DNA of 64,000 bases. Source: Astragalus membranaceus. Lineage: Eukaryota > Streptophyta > Magnoliopsida > Fabales > Fabaceae. The translations under genes and the position numbers were made by a program. Under the pieces are notes generated by a model, which searched no databases, was not told the origin of the DNA, and saw nothing but the letters and a program-made list of their open reading frames with translations. Each line of letters opens with the position of its first letter. Position 1 is the first letter of the stretch. This document shows positions 11,075 through 22,914 of the stretch, in pieces. The stretch covers positions 118,562,587-118,626,586 of the forward strand of contig CM076849.1 in the NCBI GenBank assembly GCA_039519185.1, in the 5' to 3' direction.

Positions 11075-11573
11075 AAAAAAAACATTTTTTTAAAGTGGGT
11101 CAAGCCTAATTAATTAAGGGTGTGGATTGTGTGATCGATTTGAACATCTCGCTTTGCCTCTATTTCTTCTTCTTTTTCATAAGCATGTTGCATCCATATG
11201 CATTCTTCTTCTATGTTTGCTCTTGTTTAAAATAATAGACAGTTACTTCTTTGCTTAAATGCTTAGTTCCCTCATGCATATTTCCCCCCTCTTGTCATGT
11301 CCCCTTCTTCTTTGCTCGCATTCTTGAGGTAAGTAGTGCATTGTTGTAGGCACCCTAGATTAGTTGTATTTGATTGGTATTGAACCCTAGGGTAGACGAC
11401 ATGTTATTGCTTTCTATTGTCTGGACTGTTCTGGATTTTCATTTGCAGGTGGGGTAGTTTTTTTTAGGAAATGCCCTTCGCACACACCCACTTGTACCTT
11501 GAGGCTATATGATTAGAGAAAGAGACCATAACCCAGGTCTATTAGGATACCATAGGATGAGTGGATTCGAGTA

Positions 11574-11613
11574 GTGGGAGCCCATCAGGACCTTTGTCCG
11601 TTTGGCTACTCAC
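11574..11613 (+). other. Hairpin unit in the leader of Ogre A
   Basis: GTGGGAGCC (11574-11582) pairs with GGCTACTCAC (11604-11613), with one bulged A and one G:U. The loop CATCAGGACCTTTGTCCGTTT matches the loop of the LTR array, although the stem differs. Confidence 0.65.
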
Positions 11614-14600
11614 GAAAGTTTCAATCAGAGTTGTACGCTTTCATGATGCTTCGTATCTAGCAGTTTGCTGCATTTACGGAGATTTTCATGAGAGGGACTG
11701 TGGCTCTGATGACCTTTGTGAGGGTGTGAATAGAGCTACATGAGAAGATTATTCCTAAAGTGCCTTAGATCACAGGTTCTACCCCCTTTTTAGGTCACAA
11801 GGGCGTTCCAAAGTGTGTGCTGCATTGTTGCATTCAGTTCAATCAATTTTTCCTTCAGAATTTTCGAAAATCAAAAAAGATATGCTTTTCCTTTTCGCCT
11901 ATATGAGGTGGCATATAGTGTGAAAATTTTCAAATCACCACCTGTAAATATCCTCTTTCTGCAAAAACACAAAAAAGCATCATTGCATCATTGCATCATT
12001 GCATCACTGCATTATCGCATCATTTGCATTGCATAAAATTCCAATTTTGAAAAAAAAAACCATTCATCTTGCATTCCTTTTCATTACATAAAGATAAAAC
12101 AAAAAACAATTATCATCTGCATAGCATAAGCATTTCATTTATAATCATGCAAAAAAAATCCTCGTCAAGTTCATCCAAGATGAGACATTCATGCATAAGC
12201 ATTATTTCAAAAAAGACACGGTAGAACTACGTAAGCTTTGATTCCTCATTACAATGGGGATACGTAGGAGCGGGTCATACCCCGTCAAGCAAATTTTTCT
12301 AAAACCTTTTTTCTAATAAATCATTTGCATCTCCAAATAATTTTCAAAATCATGTTCCAAAACTAAAAAACAAAAAAGAAAATCATTGTGAGTATCATGC
12401 ATTTCATTGCACAAAAAATGAAAACAAGAAAGCATCTCATTCATAATCATGAATAAAAATCATCATCAAATTTATTCAAAATGTAGCATTCATGCACCAT
12501 TTCATTAACCTCATCACTTTGGTTCAAATCCATCATTCCTCCATACATGCATCTTTCAAAAAAGGAAGGGGCATTGGCATTTCATAACTTGCCTTGCCTC
12601 TAAGAAAAAAAATCATCATCATCATTCCTGCATCTTTCACCATTCGAAAGAAAAAGGGGGCATCGGCATTTCATATCTTGTCTTGCCTCTATAAAAATCA
12701 TTTTGAAAAGAAGCAGCATTCTTGCATCATTCGCATTGGCATTCCATATTTTGTCTTGCATTAAAAATAACAAAATTATTTAGAATAAGCCACACTCCTC
12801 GAGTGGTCATTCTCCACGCATTTACATCATACTTGCATATCATAATTTGTTCATTCATTCATTGCATAAAATAAGAGTTGTGATGAGAAGCGAGACGTTC
12901 TTGCGAAACAATCATCCTTTTTGAAAAAGTTTATCCTTACTTGGTTGCAAACTCAAGGTGTTCCAAGACACTCAGTTTTTCAAATCAATAGCTCATTTGC
13001 ATCTCTTTCAAAAGCACTGCATCCCATCCATTCTATGACAAAAGACTGAAATAGTGTATCAAAGAAAAAACAAATTTTTAACTGATGTTAACTCTCTGTG
13101 AAGTATTCTTCTAATGAGCGTGCATGCTATGAGTACATTCTCTTGTTTGAGTCCGTTGGTTTTCCTCCCTTACCACAGTTTCCCATCCAAGTCTAGTCCC
13201 GCCCCGTCCACCCATAAAGTGCATATTCTCCCCATCAGTGCGTATTTGACTTTTGGTTCATTCTAATGCTTTAAGTCCTCCATGCTGGGGCAAGTCTGTG
13301 ATCATTAATTCCCCTTGATTAATATCATATTCCTTCAGTGCAAGTCTCTCAAAAAAAAATAATAATGATAATATAATAAACAAGAAAACTAGCTCGCTAG
13401 GTTGAAAACCAACAAAGGGCGGCCTAGGCAAAAAGGAGCGCCCGGTGGACTGAAAACTCGCAAAGAGCGGTTCAGGCAAAAATTAGGGCACAAAAAAGGA
13501 AAAAAGAGCAAACACATGAAGATAGATAAATTATTGTTCTAAAGTTAAGTCTTATAGAAATAAGCAGTCGGGATTTGAAATGAAGTTTGGCCATCTCCTC
13601 AAAAACCCCAAAATCCCAGAAAGTCCTTTTCCTACCCACCTTGAGCCAAGAAAAAACCAAAATCCAAAGATCACCCTAGGCAAGGATCACCCCAAATAAA
13701 AAAAACAGTGCATCACTTTTTATCAGCTCACCCGAGTCAAAGAAGGAAAAGAATCATAAAACAAAAAAAAAGAAGGAAAAAAAAGGGAAAAAGAGAAAAT
13801 CAAAAAAAGGGGATTCAAAAATGAAAATCCCAAAACAAAAGAAAATACAAAAGAAATGTAAGTGGTGAGCTGGAACATGTTACCACAAAATACAAGAGAT
13901 CCTTGTCTAAATAAACCTTCAAACACTTCATCATTCCAACACCTGGTTCCATAAACCTTCAAACACTTCCTTTGGCCTCAACATCAAACCCCTTAGTCAT
14001 TCTACCATGAGACACGAATTTGCTTTAACAGAGCCCAAACAAGCCCAATAACCATTTTCCTCATAGACCATTAACCGTCAATCAACGCCGAACAAAACTC
14101 ATCCTCCCATTAGCCTCAAACACTTCATTAAGCCTAACCCTCCTTCCTCCACAAAACACCACAATCCCGTAAAGTCCATTCCGATCAATGACCGGTTGCT
14201 TTTGTTCTCTCAAATTCTAATCTTAGGACGAACAAGCTTATCTATGTACAATGTGTTTGCTCAAAAGAAAAACAAACGATCAGAAAAAGAAAGCTGATCA
14301 AGAAAGAATAACCCCTCAGAAAAAAGAGAACTGAGGAAACAAAAACGAACAGTCAAAAAAAGAAAGCTGACAAAATAAAAAAAAAAAGAGGGACTTGCAC
14401 TCCAAAACACATTCAAGATGCATTAAAACAAGGTTTAGTGATCACCAGGTAAGGATTCTTTCGCACCAAAAGTCAAGACATCAGTAGAGAACCAAAGATT
14501 TGCGCTGAGAATACCACTCAGACCCAAAAGCTGGGGCATTCTCTTCACCACCCACACACCCTAATCTTGGGAAAGTCTGTTCAATGCCCGTCCCATGTCA

Positions 14601-16380
14601 CTCCAGTTGTCAATGTCATTCCAAAGTGGGGCAAGTGCATTCCCATTCCTTCACCTCATTCATTCCCATAAAAACCTCACCGGGGCAATCTCCCAACTCA
14701 CTATCCTAAACAAGACCTTGTCATTCTGATTGGGGCAGCTTTGTCCTTGTTATGACTGGGGCAACATCAAATTCTGTGGGTTGAAGCAAAACCCCTTTCA
14801 TTCCAGCTTTCATCCCAAGAGCCGAAGCGTTCCCAATTCATCATCTTCTACATCCCTAGTTGTTGTCACCACTAGACAGGAGCAAGTTATTCACTCGTCA
14901 AAGACCTGAATTGGGGCAATCTTGTATCTCTTGGTCCCTCATAAGCTTCGGCAATAACCATGTCTGTCATTCCTTCACTTGCCATAAAAGTCCATGCCCT
15001 AAACCAATTCCAAGTTAACTGACTCATTCATTCACATTTGCACTCTTATGCATGCTTACTAGACAATGCTTCAAAAAGAGAGAACACAAGTTGTTTACGT
15101 GATATCTAAAATTCAGTCATCATGGAAAGAAGGAGAACACAAGTGAGGTTGTTTGTAAATAAAAACCTTGAGAACACCACAGGTTGAATCAAATTCAATT
15201 TTTCAACAGAATGGTCAAAGTCCTTGCATTTAAAGTCTCGCATCTCATCATCACAAAAATGTTTACCTCATGCATCTAGGTATTTCAATCTATTCATTAT
15301 AGCATATGCATCAAAGCATTACATTTGCATCTTCACATTTTGTGCATTCATCACATAGCAAAAAGAAAAAACGTTCCACGTCAGTTGCACAGAAAAAGCA
15401 GAAATCTTTTCATTGCATTGGCATCATATTAATGTTCGCACTTCATAAAAAGGAAAAGAACAAAATCATTGCATGTCATTCATTACTAGAGCATTACATT
15501 TTGCATCAGATATTTCACAGAAAAAGCAAAGAAAGCAAAAAGAAAACAAAGAAAAGAAACCACAAAAGCAACACAAAAGCATTCCATGTCATTCACCATT
15601 CCACAAGATACTAATCATTGCATGCACATTGCATCATCAAAATTCTTCAGACCATTAGATCGATACAGACATATGTTGACCCATAAACCAGACCCTTTGT
15701 GTCCATAATTCAAAGCTACTCCCTTGATCCCAGGCGATCCTCATTTCATGTCTTCTCATTCATTGCTTTTTCATTAGCACATCCGGCGTTGACTCTCACT
15801 TGCAAACTCCAAACAAGCGACAAAAAGAACAGAAACATTCCCTGTCATCCAGCATTCCATATCATTCATCATTTCACAAGCATTCCTTTGTCAATCAATC
15901 ATCAAACATTAAAGCAGTGCATATGCATCATATTAACGTTAGCATTTCCATAAAAGAAAAAGAACAAGAATCATTGCATCAAACATCAGAGCATTGCATA
16001 ATATTAATGTTTGCATTTCATAGAAGAAGCAAAAAGAAACAAACAGAAGTTAGAACAGGAGCATTTCATTCATCAAAGCATCGATCACCGCATACATTTG
16101 CATTCAAACATCAAAGCAATACAGTTGCATCACATCAATACTTGCATCTCATAGAAGAAAAGAAAGCTAAAACATCCCATGTCATTCATCATTTCATGTT
16201 ATTCATCATTTTATAGCATTCCCATTTCATAGAAAAAGGCAAAGAAGAAAAAGTTTTCCATTGCATGTCATCTGCCATTTCATCAAAACGCAAGACCATT
16301 ACATACCAAAATTTTGCATTTGCATACCAGCACTTCATAAAAAGAGCAAGACAAAAAGAGAAATTCAGACGTTTGCAAAA

Positions 16381-16985
16381 GAAAACAGCAATCATGACAT
16401 TTGCATTGCATGCATTTGTTCATTTTCAGCTGCAGGTACAAAGAGAGGATGAGCACTTCGGTGTTAGCCCTCGCCCCATATTCCAGAAAATGCTCCCCCA
16501 AGTTGGGAGAGTTCAGAAGAAAAAAGAAACAGAAAAGAAAAGAAAAGAAAAGAAAAGAAAAGAAAGAGAGAAACAAAAAGAAAAGAAAAGAGAAAAGAAA
16601 AGAAAAGAAAGAAAAAGAAAGAAGAGAAGCTAGAGAAAGAGAAAAAGACATATAAGAACAGGAGAAAATCATGCATTCATCAGACATAAGCAAAATAAAA
16701 AGAAAATCATGCATTGCGTACAGACAAGAGAAGAAAAGTAAAATCATTGCATTCATCAAGCATATAAGAACAGTAGAAGATCATGCATTCATCCGACATA
16801 GACAAAGGAAATAAGAAGCTCATCATTCATCATAAGAAAAAGAAAACAGCAATCATGGCATTTGCATTGCATGCATTTGTTCATTTTCAGCTACAGGTAC
16901 AAAGAGAGGATGAGCACTTCGGTGTTAGCCCTCGCCCCCAGATTCCAGAAAATGTTCCCCCAAGTTGGGAGTTCAGAAAGAAAAA
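16381..16985. repeat. Duplicated block with a purine-rich tract
   Basis: GCATGCATTTGTTCATTTTC.. through GAGGATGAGCACTTCGGTG to CCCCCAAGTTGGGAG occurs at 16403-16517 and again at 16865-16972. The first copy is followed by a long GAAAA/AAGAA tract (about 16520-16650), the second by a shorter one. The purine tracts give Lys/Arg/Glu-rich shadow ORFs that are not genes. Confidence 0.85.
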
Positions 16986-17191
16986 AGAAAAGAGAGAAAT
17001 AGAAAAGAAGGAGAGAAAAGAAAAGAGAGCGCTCAAGCGCGCATTGCGGATTGGAGCACAGAGATCATCGCTCCCTTCTGCCCAGGTCTCACATCGTGTA
17101 CGAGCAACGCGATGGACCGCAGCCCCATGCGAGGCGCAACGGAATAGTTGTATCGAGCCTAAGATACAGTGGACGCCGTGATACATCGTGT

Positions 17192-18188
17192 ACCAAAGCA
17201 AAAAGACTTTCATTTTCAAGGCTCGTTAGAACTACGTCGCTTTGATTCCCATTTGGGATACGTAGGAGCGAGTCACATTCTCGTCAAGCGCAACCATAAA
17301 AAAGTTTAGCATTTGCATAAAAAAAAGAGTTATCTTCATGACAAAAAAGAATCACTTTTGCAAACCAAGATCATTTTCAGAACAAAAACATTTTCCTTTC
17401 TAAAATCATTTTCAACCCATTGTCGCTAGTGGCTAATCAGAACTTTTGTTCGTCTAGCCATTGGCGACGATGTCTTTTCCCCAAAAGAATAACAAATGAT
17501 GATCCATCATGACCTTTGTTAGATTGATCATCGTGCAAACCAATCTCTTTCGAAAATCACCTTCAAAAAAGATAATAAAAAATGAGTTGTTATTGATAGT
17601 CTATCAGAACCTTTGTTCGTTTGACTAGCGGTACAACTCTCTTTTTGAGTATTTAGTAGTGATTCATCATAGCCTCTGCTAGTTTAATCATTCGCTAATG
17701 CTCGTCCTATTTCGAAAACTCACTAAAAAAGATAAAAAAACAAAAAACTTTTCAAAAAGACAAAGAAGAACTACGTAGCTTTGAGTTCTCCATCGCACCG
17801 GGAGATACGTAGGAGCGGGCCATGTCCCGTCAAGCGTTTTTTTTTCTAAAAAACCATTTTCCCCTTTTTTTCATAATAAATAAAGATTTCCATTAAGAAT
17901 TTTTCAATAAGAAGTAAAGAGGCAAAATTAAGTATTTTCAAGTCAACACACTAGAACCACACATTTAATTAAAGGTTCCCTCTCAGTAGAGAGGACGCGT
18001 GGGGTGCTAACACCTTCCCTACGCGTAACCGACCCCCGAACCCTATTCTCTAGTTTCGCAAGACCAATCGCTTTCCAAAAAAGGTTTTCCTAATATTTTC
18101 CTTAATAAATATTGGTGGCGGCTTCATTGTCTTAGGAAAAGTTGTGAACGAGGAAGGTTCTCCCCCGGGGACTTTTTCGGGCGCAACA
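17192..18188 (+). mobile_element. Truncated 3' LTR of Ogre-like element A
   Basis: Collinear with 10057-11052 and nearly identical. The join from internal sequence into mid-LTR falls at ACCAAAGC, so the deletion removed the interior's right part and about 3.07 kb of LTR. The outer end is intact and carries the AAGAC target duplication. Confidence 0.9.
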
Positions 18189-18326
18189 AAGACATTAAAG
18201 TCTTTGATTTTTTTAGCTGAAAATAGTTGAATGTCTTAGCTTCAAAAAAATTGTACGTTGTGTGATTTTCACCTGTAATAGGTTTAAATTCTCTTATCAG
18301 GATTTTATTATAAATATTGGGAAATT

Positions 18327-19355
18327 ATGGATAGAAAGTGGATGTCTGCCAATCGTCTGTCCAAGGAATATGTCGCTGGAGTGGATTATTTTGTGAACTG
18401 TGCTGTTAAACGTTTAGGGACTTCTAGTGATATCAAATGTCCTTGTTTAAGTTGTTGTTATGTAAAATCGGTTAATACAGAGGAGTTGGCAGGACATTTA
18501 AAGGGTTACGGAATTGATCAAAGTTATACTTGTTGGACAATGCATGGTGAGGAAAGAGGTGAATCTTCAAATATGGGTAATAATACCGAGAGATGTGCGC
18601 CGGTTGACACTGAAAGACCTACATTGGATGGGGACGAATTTGAAGAGATGGCAAAGGCTGTTGAAGACGATCTTAATGATTGTCCTCAAATGTTTGAGAA
18701 GTTGATAACGGATGCAGAGACACCATTGTATTCGGGTTGTACTGAATTCACAAAATTATTGGCTGTGATAAAGTTGTATAACTTGAAAACTTGCCACGGA
18801 TGGACGGATAAGAGCTTTACGGAATTACTCGCACTATTGAAAGAAATGTTGCCGAAGGATAATGTGCTCCCTTCTCGGACGTATGATGCAAAACAAATGT
18901 TAGGGTCCATTGGCTTGAACTATGAGAAGATACACGCTTGTCCCAATGATTGCATTTTATTTCGGAATGAACATGCATTGTTAAAGTTGTGTCCTAAATG
19001 TAACGCATCGCGGTATAAAAAGAAAGAATCTGCTCCAGAAAAGGTGTTGTGGTATTTTCCCATAATTCCTCGATTTAGGCGCATGTACCGTAGTTCAGAA
19101 GATGCAAAACACTTGACATGGCATGAGGATGAAAGGATTAAAGATGGCATGCTACGACACCCGGCGGATTCTCCGCAGTGGAAAAAAATTGATATTGATT
19201 TTCCTGATTTTGGGTTGGATTCAAGAAACCTACGACTTGCATTGTCTGCTGATGGATTTAACCCGCACGGTATTCAGAGTAGCTCCCATAGTACTTGGCC
19301 CGTGATTTTGGCGATCTATAACTTACCTCCATGGCTTTGCATGAAATGCAAATAG
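18327..19355 (+). pseudogene. Tnp2-type CACTA transposase, N-terminal part only
   Basis: 342 codons from ATG 18327. Residues about 1-76 resemble the transposase-associated zinc-binding domain (MDRKWMSANRLSKEYVAG; C-P-C-L-S-C-C; H-L; GID..Y..W..HGE). Residues about 130-340 match the start of the Transposase_21/Tnp2 catalytic region (YNLKTCHGWTDKSF, CPNDCILFRNE, CPKCNASRYK, LSADGFNPHG, YNLPPWLCMK). It stops a few codons after the NLPPWLCMK motif, where a full Tnp2 runs for several hundred more residues. The downstream sequence is a different coding frame, so an internal deletion probably removed the rest of the catalytic domain. It lies directly after the Ogre insertion. It cannot be a functional transposase alone. 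Confidence 0.9.
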
Positions 19356-19493
19356 CGCACGAGATAGTTGCACAATTCCATCAACTAAGGTATTAATTGT
19401 TTTTTTTACAATAAATAATGAATTAATTTTTAAACTCCCTTTCTTATTACATCAAATAATGTCTTTAATATTTTTTGTTTATAATTGATTTAG

Positions 19494-22400
19494 GACAACA
19501 ATGAGTGTGAGTGTGAATTGTATATCTCAAACCCCCATCAAATGGTTGCAATAGGCTTCATATGTAACCAATTGGGTCCATTGATGCACAATTTACCCCT
19601 ACCTCCAGATCATCTTAGAGTCAGAGTTGGCTGTGCGATTGTGGGGAATGCACAATTGCCTGTTCCTGTTACGAAGTGGCTTCAGTCTCAAGAGGGGGGG
19701 TGAATTGAGATTTAAAACTTTTCAGATCTTTCGAAAATGTTTTTCCCCTTTTCAATGACTTAGATCAATTTTCGCGCAGGTTAAGTGCAAGCGAAGGAAT
19801 TAGAATATAAAGCACTAAAGCGGTATAATAGTAAAGCAGGAAAGCAGTAAAGCACGCAGAGATTTATCCTGGTTCGGTCACCTCCTAGTGACCTACGTCC
19901 AGTCCTCACACCCTTGTGAGATTTTCCACTAACCAAAACAAGGCTTGCAGGTACCTTGGAAAACCTTTACAGACTCAGGCACTCTCCTCCTAGGATACCC
20001 CATCTATGGAGAGCCCTCAAATCTAACAATACAATAACAAGAGATACCCCACCCCTGTTACAATCAGCTGCCCTAGAAAGATACCCCACTTCCTAGTACA
20101 TGCAGCTACCCTAGAGAGATACCCCACTCCCTAGAACAAAACACAACAATTAAATAATAAACAATTGTAAATACAGAAATGCCTCTTAACGTAGGCAGAT
20201 TACACAATTTGAAGAACCCAACCCCAACTAACTCTTAGCAAAAGATCAGCTCTTGACGGACCGGCGGTGCGAGAAGAACACAAATAAAATATAAGAGTTT
20301 TTCAGAAAGTGATAGATCGTGAAGATGGGTTGTGTGAAATGAAGACTATGAAGTGCCTATTTATAGGCTATGAGAAAATCAAGTTTACGTTGAAAATAAT
20401 GTAGGAATCGATTCTTTGTTGAAAACATTGGATCTAGGAATCGATTCTTATGTATGACTTCTTTTAAGTGAGAATCGATTTTGCTTTACTTGAGAAAGAG
20501 TAACAATCGATTCTTGAGATCCAGGAAGGCTAGGAATCGATTCTTATACTCAATGTAATTTGTATGAATCGATTCTTGGCTTGCCTGAGACATGTAGGAA
20601 TCGATTCTTTTGCTAAGTGAAAAATAGTGTGAATCGATTCTTTCCTTTTTGAAAAATACTTGTGAATCGATTATGCACTTTGGTAAAAATAATATGAATC
20701 GATTCTTTCCTTTTAAAGACACTTGAGAATCGATTTTTTATGCTTAGTATAAAATAGTATGAGTCGATTCTTCCTTTTTAGAAATACTTAGGAATCGATT
20801 TGCATACTTAGTGAAACTAGTATGAATCGATTCTTTAGCTTTTGTATTGACCTGAAAATCGATTTTTATATATAGAATAAAATAGAGAAAATCGATTTTA
20901 TGCTTTTCAAAAATGCTTCTTGTGTTTACGTGTGCATGCATGCATTTTGAAAATCATGGGACTTTGAGAGATGAGCTGACCTTCGAAAGAGCTTACACTT
21001 TTTCCTAAGACACACCCAAACCCTAAGGACTACCCTTATTTATAAGGACTACCCTTTTATCTTGAAACTTCAATTCTTGAGCTTGATTGTCTTGGATTGT
21101 GACTTTGGATATTTTGTCACTTTCATCAACTTTAGCTTTGGTCTTTCTCATCAACTTTGACTTTGCCTTTTTCCTATTATCAACTTTAGCTTTTGTCTTT
21201 TTCATCATCAAAACCTCTTAACCACTTCATCATCAAAACTTATCCTGCAATATTAGTTTACCTGCAATACAAGGTATCCACAGTTCCAAATGTCAGTATA
21301 GATTTACTGAATGTGGATAATGCAGTTGGTACCTTTGTGGCATGGCCAACACACCTTGTGGTAAATGACAATATACTTGTAACTAATTATTATTTTTTGT
21401 CATATATTGTGTGCTAACTGAGTAATTATTTTTTTTAATATATAGGTACGCAAAAATGCAAAATCTAAAAGCATAAGTGTTGGCAAGGCAAAATCTATTG
21501 GCAAGAAAGTGTCTCGGTCCGGCCCTTCTACACAAAATTCTCAGCCCGCCCCTCCTCCAAAAGTGACCCAGCCCACCCCTCCTCCAAAAGTGACTCAGCC
21601 CTCCCCTTCTCCAATTGTGTCTCAGTCTCAGCCCTCGGCCTCTTCAATTAATGATTACAAGATTATTGGTTATGCTGAAATGCACGCGGAATTCAGGATG
21701 GATGAGGCAATCCCGATTGAATTAGAGATGGATGACCAAATTTTTGGGACTTTAGGTCAAACACTGTCGATCAGACGTGAGGATATCAGTGATGTATGTA
21801 AAATGAACTGGGCAACCAGTACTGCTATTAGAGCATATGTCAGGTACGTATGTAATTGATTATTTGACATCATTAAATTTTTTTTATTAAATCGTTAACT
21901 TAATTTGTATATATCTCTAATTATAGGTACTTGTACGAGGACATTTTGGTCCCTTCGGAACAGACACTGAGATTTGTGTTCATGTGTCCGGATAATACAC
22001 ACCTGCATGATGTGTCCCAGAAGCTGCGTAATTATGAGATGCTTGTGGAACAAAACAAGACAGAGGTTACAAATTATATCACTCGACGCTTCTGGGAAGT
22101 TCAAAGTAAAAGCGATGATTACATGTTTTTGGTACCGTGTCTCTTTCGGTGAGAGATTTAATCCATTCTTATATAACATGCATTTTTTAAATACTAGTCA
22201 ATTACTTATTCAAAATCTTATTTTGTAGGGAACATTGGATTCTGTTAGCAATAAATCCGGGGAGAGATACGGTGTACTTCGTTGATCCATTGCATGGTCA
22301 TTTCAACAACTGCCCCGAGTTGATCGAGTTATTTAATAGGTGTGTGTATTTCGATCCCTCTACATATTTCTTTGTTTTACTTATATACGTATATATGTAT

Positions 22401-22882
22401 TTCGAATAATATAGTTATATGTCATTGTGTTCAGTTGTTTGAAAACATATTGGGGAGTGGAACAATCAAAGACCAAATGGATACCGATAGTTGTAAGTTT
22501 TTAATCAATGTTCTTATATATTTAATTACATTATTTTGTGAAAAAATGTATTAAATTAAATTTAACATTTAACTAATGTTTTGTTTTGTAGTGTCCAAAA
22601 CAACCCAATAGCAATGATTGTGGGTATTATGTAATGAAATTTTTGAAGGAAATTATTACCCACAACCAAACGATTATTCCCCGACAGGTATCTAGAATTC
22701 TTTTTGATTTTGATATAATAATAGTTAATTCCATTTAACCATTTCAATTCTAATTTTATTTATTTATATAATTTCAGTATTTTCCTGATTGTCGGGTGAA
22801 GACATACTCTGAGGAACAGCTAGTTGAGCTTAGAGGAGAGTGGTGCCGTTATGTCTCCCGTTTTTTTATTTATTTTGGATAG
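19494..22882 (+). CDS. Ulp1/C48-like cysteine protease gene carried by the CACTA element
   Basis: Exons inferred by reading GT..AG sites: 19494-19666, solo LTR insertion, 21288-21378, 21446-21843, 21927-22148, 22229-22339, 22435-22492, 22592-22687, 22778-22882 (stop TAG). The first part encodes a domain common in CACTA-linked proteins (NLPLPPDHLRVRV; AVGTFVAWPTHLV), then a basic segment and a Pro-rich linker with repeated PPPKVTQP. The C-terminal half is a Ulp1-type peptidase with His in REHWILLAI, Asp in VYFVDPLHG, Gln in CPKQPNSN and Cys in NDCGYYVMKF, so the catalytic set is present. Except for the solo LTR, the frame is open across all junctions. SUMO-protease-like genes are known cargo of plant Mutator and CACTA transposons. 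The 5' end is unresolved: a possible exon (19330-19389) does not join in phase. Confidence 0.8.
20358..20365 (-). promoter_or_regulatory. TATA box of the solo LTR
   Basis: TATAAATA on the minus strand inside the near-palindrome GCCTATAAATAGGC. The nearest AATCGATT site is 41 bp upstream in the direction of transcription. Confidence 0.65.
20406..20897. repeat. Sixteen AATCGATT palindromes at about 32-bp spacing
   Basis: Sites start at 20406, 20439, 20473, 20505, 20535, 20567, 20599, 20632, 20665, 20697, 20728, 20762 (AGTCGATT), 20793, 20825, 20857 and 20890. Intervals are 30-34 bp, mean 32.3. Spacers are diverged, with traces of a 64-bp dimer (one spacer ends TACTTGTG, the next ATAGTATG). The array occupies the U3 position of the LTR. 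Confidence 0.92.
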
Positions 22883-22914
22883 AATATGTAATACTGTAAG
22901 TTGTTAGCGTTTGA

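Larger units (their letters stand above)
11053..17191 (+). other. Internal region of Ogre A: no coding domains seen
   Basis: A/C-rich and A-rich sequence, with many CATTTGCAT, CATTCATC and TCATTGCAT phrases, fills about 6 kb. I find no gag, RT or integrase motif in any frame. Recognisable items are one more loop-conserved hairpin (11574-11613), one more TACGTAG module (12221-12290), a duplicated block (16381-16525 and 16843-16985) and a GAAAA-rich purine tract. A long non-coding stretch before the 3' LTR is known for Ogre; here it makes up the whole interior. Confidence 0.7.
6984..18188 (+). mobile_element. Ogre-like Ty3/gypsy retrotransposon, coding region lost
   Basis: The 5' LTR begins TGTCATACCCCAATTTTGTCC at 6984 and ends GCGCAACA at 11052, followed by an Ogre-type PBS. 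A second copy of the LTR end stops at 18188 with GCGCAACA. The element is flanked by a perfect 5-bp duplication, AAGAC (6979-6983 and 18189-18193), so both outer ends are real. The internal part, 11053-17191, holds no recognisable gag, protease, RT, RNase H or integrase. The 3' LTR lacks about its first 3 kb. The element sits inside the CACTA transposon, upstream of its Tnp2 gene. It is either a non-autonomous family member or a deletion derivative. Confidence 0.88.
19667..21282 (-). mobile_element. Solo LTR, Maximus/SIRE (Ty1/copia)-like, inside an exon
   Basis: TGTTACGAAG at 19667 and TATCCACA at 21282 give TG..CA termini. A perfect 5-bp duplication GTTCC flanks it (19662-19666, 21283-21287). 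Removing it restores a continuous coding frame, which confirms the boundaries. Read on the minus strand, the end has CAATTCACCCCCCCTCTTG, a phrase I associate with LTR ends of SIRE/Maximus elements (from memory). TATAAATA lies at 20358-20365 (minus), with the AATCGATT array upstream. No internal region remains, so this is a recombination product. Confidence 0.82.

Noticed and set aside
16265..16759. Lys/Arg/Glu-rich and Phe/Leu/Ser-rich ORFs
   Set aside because: Both are products of the GAAAA purine tract read on opposite strands.
20406..20897. Regular repeat-spacer pattern resembling a CRISPR array
   Set aside because: The repeat is only 8-12 bp, the spacers are related to each other as a degenerate 64-bp dimer, and the context is a plant LTR upstream of a TATA box.
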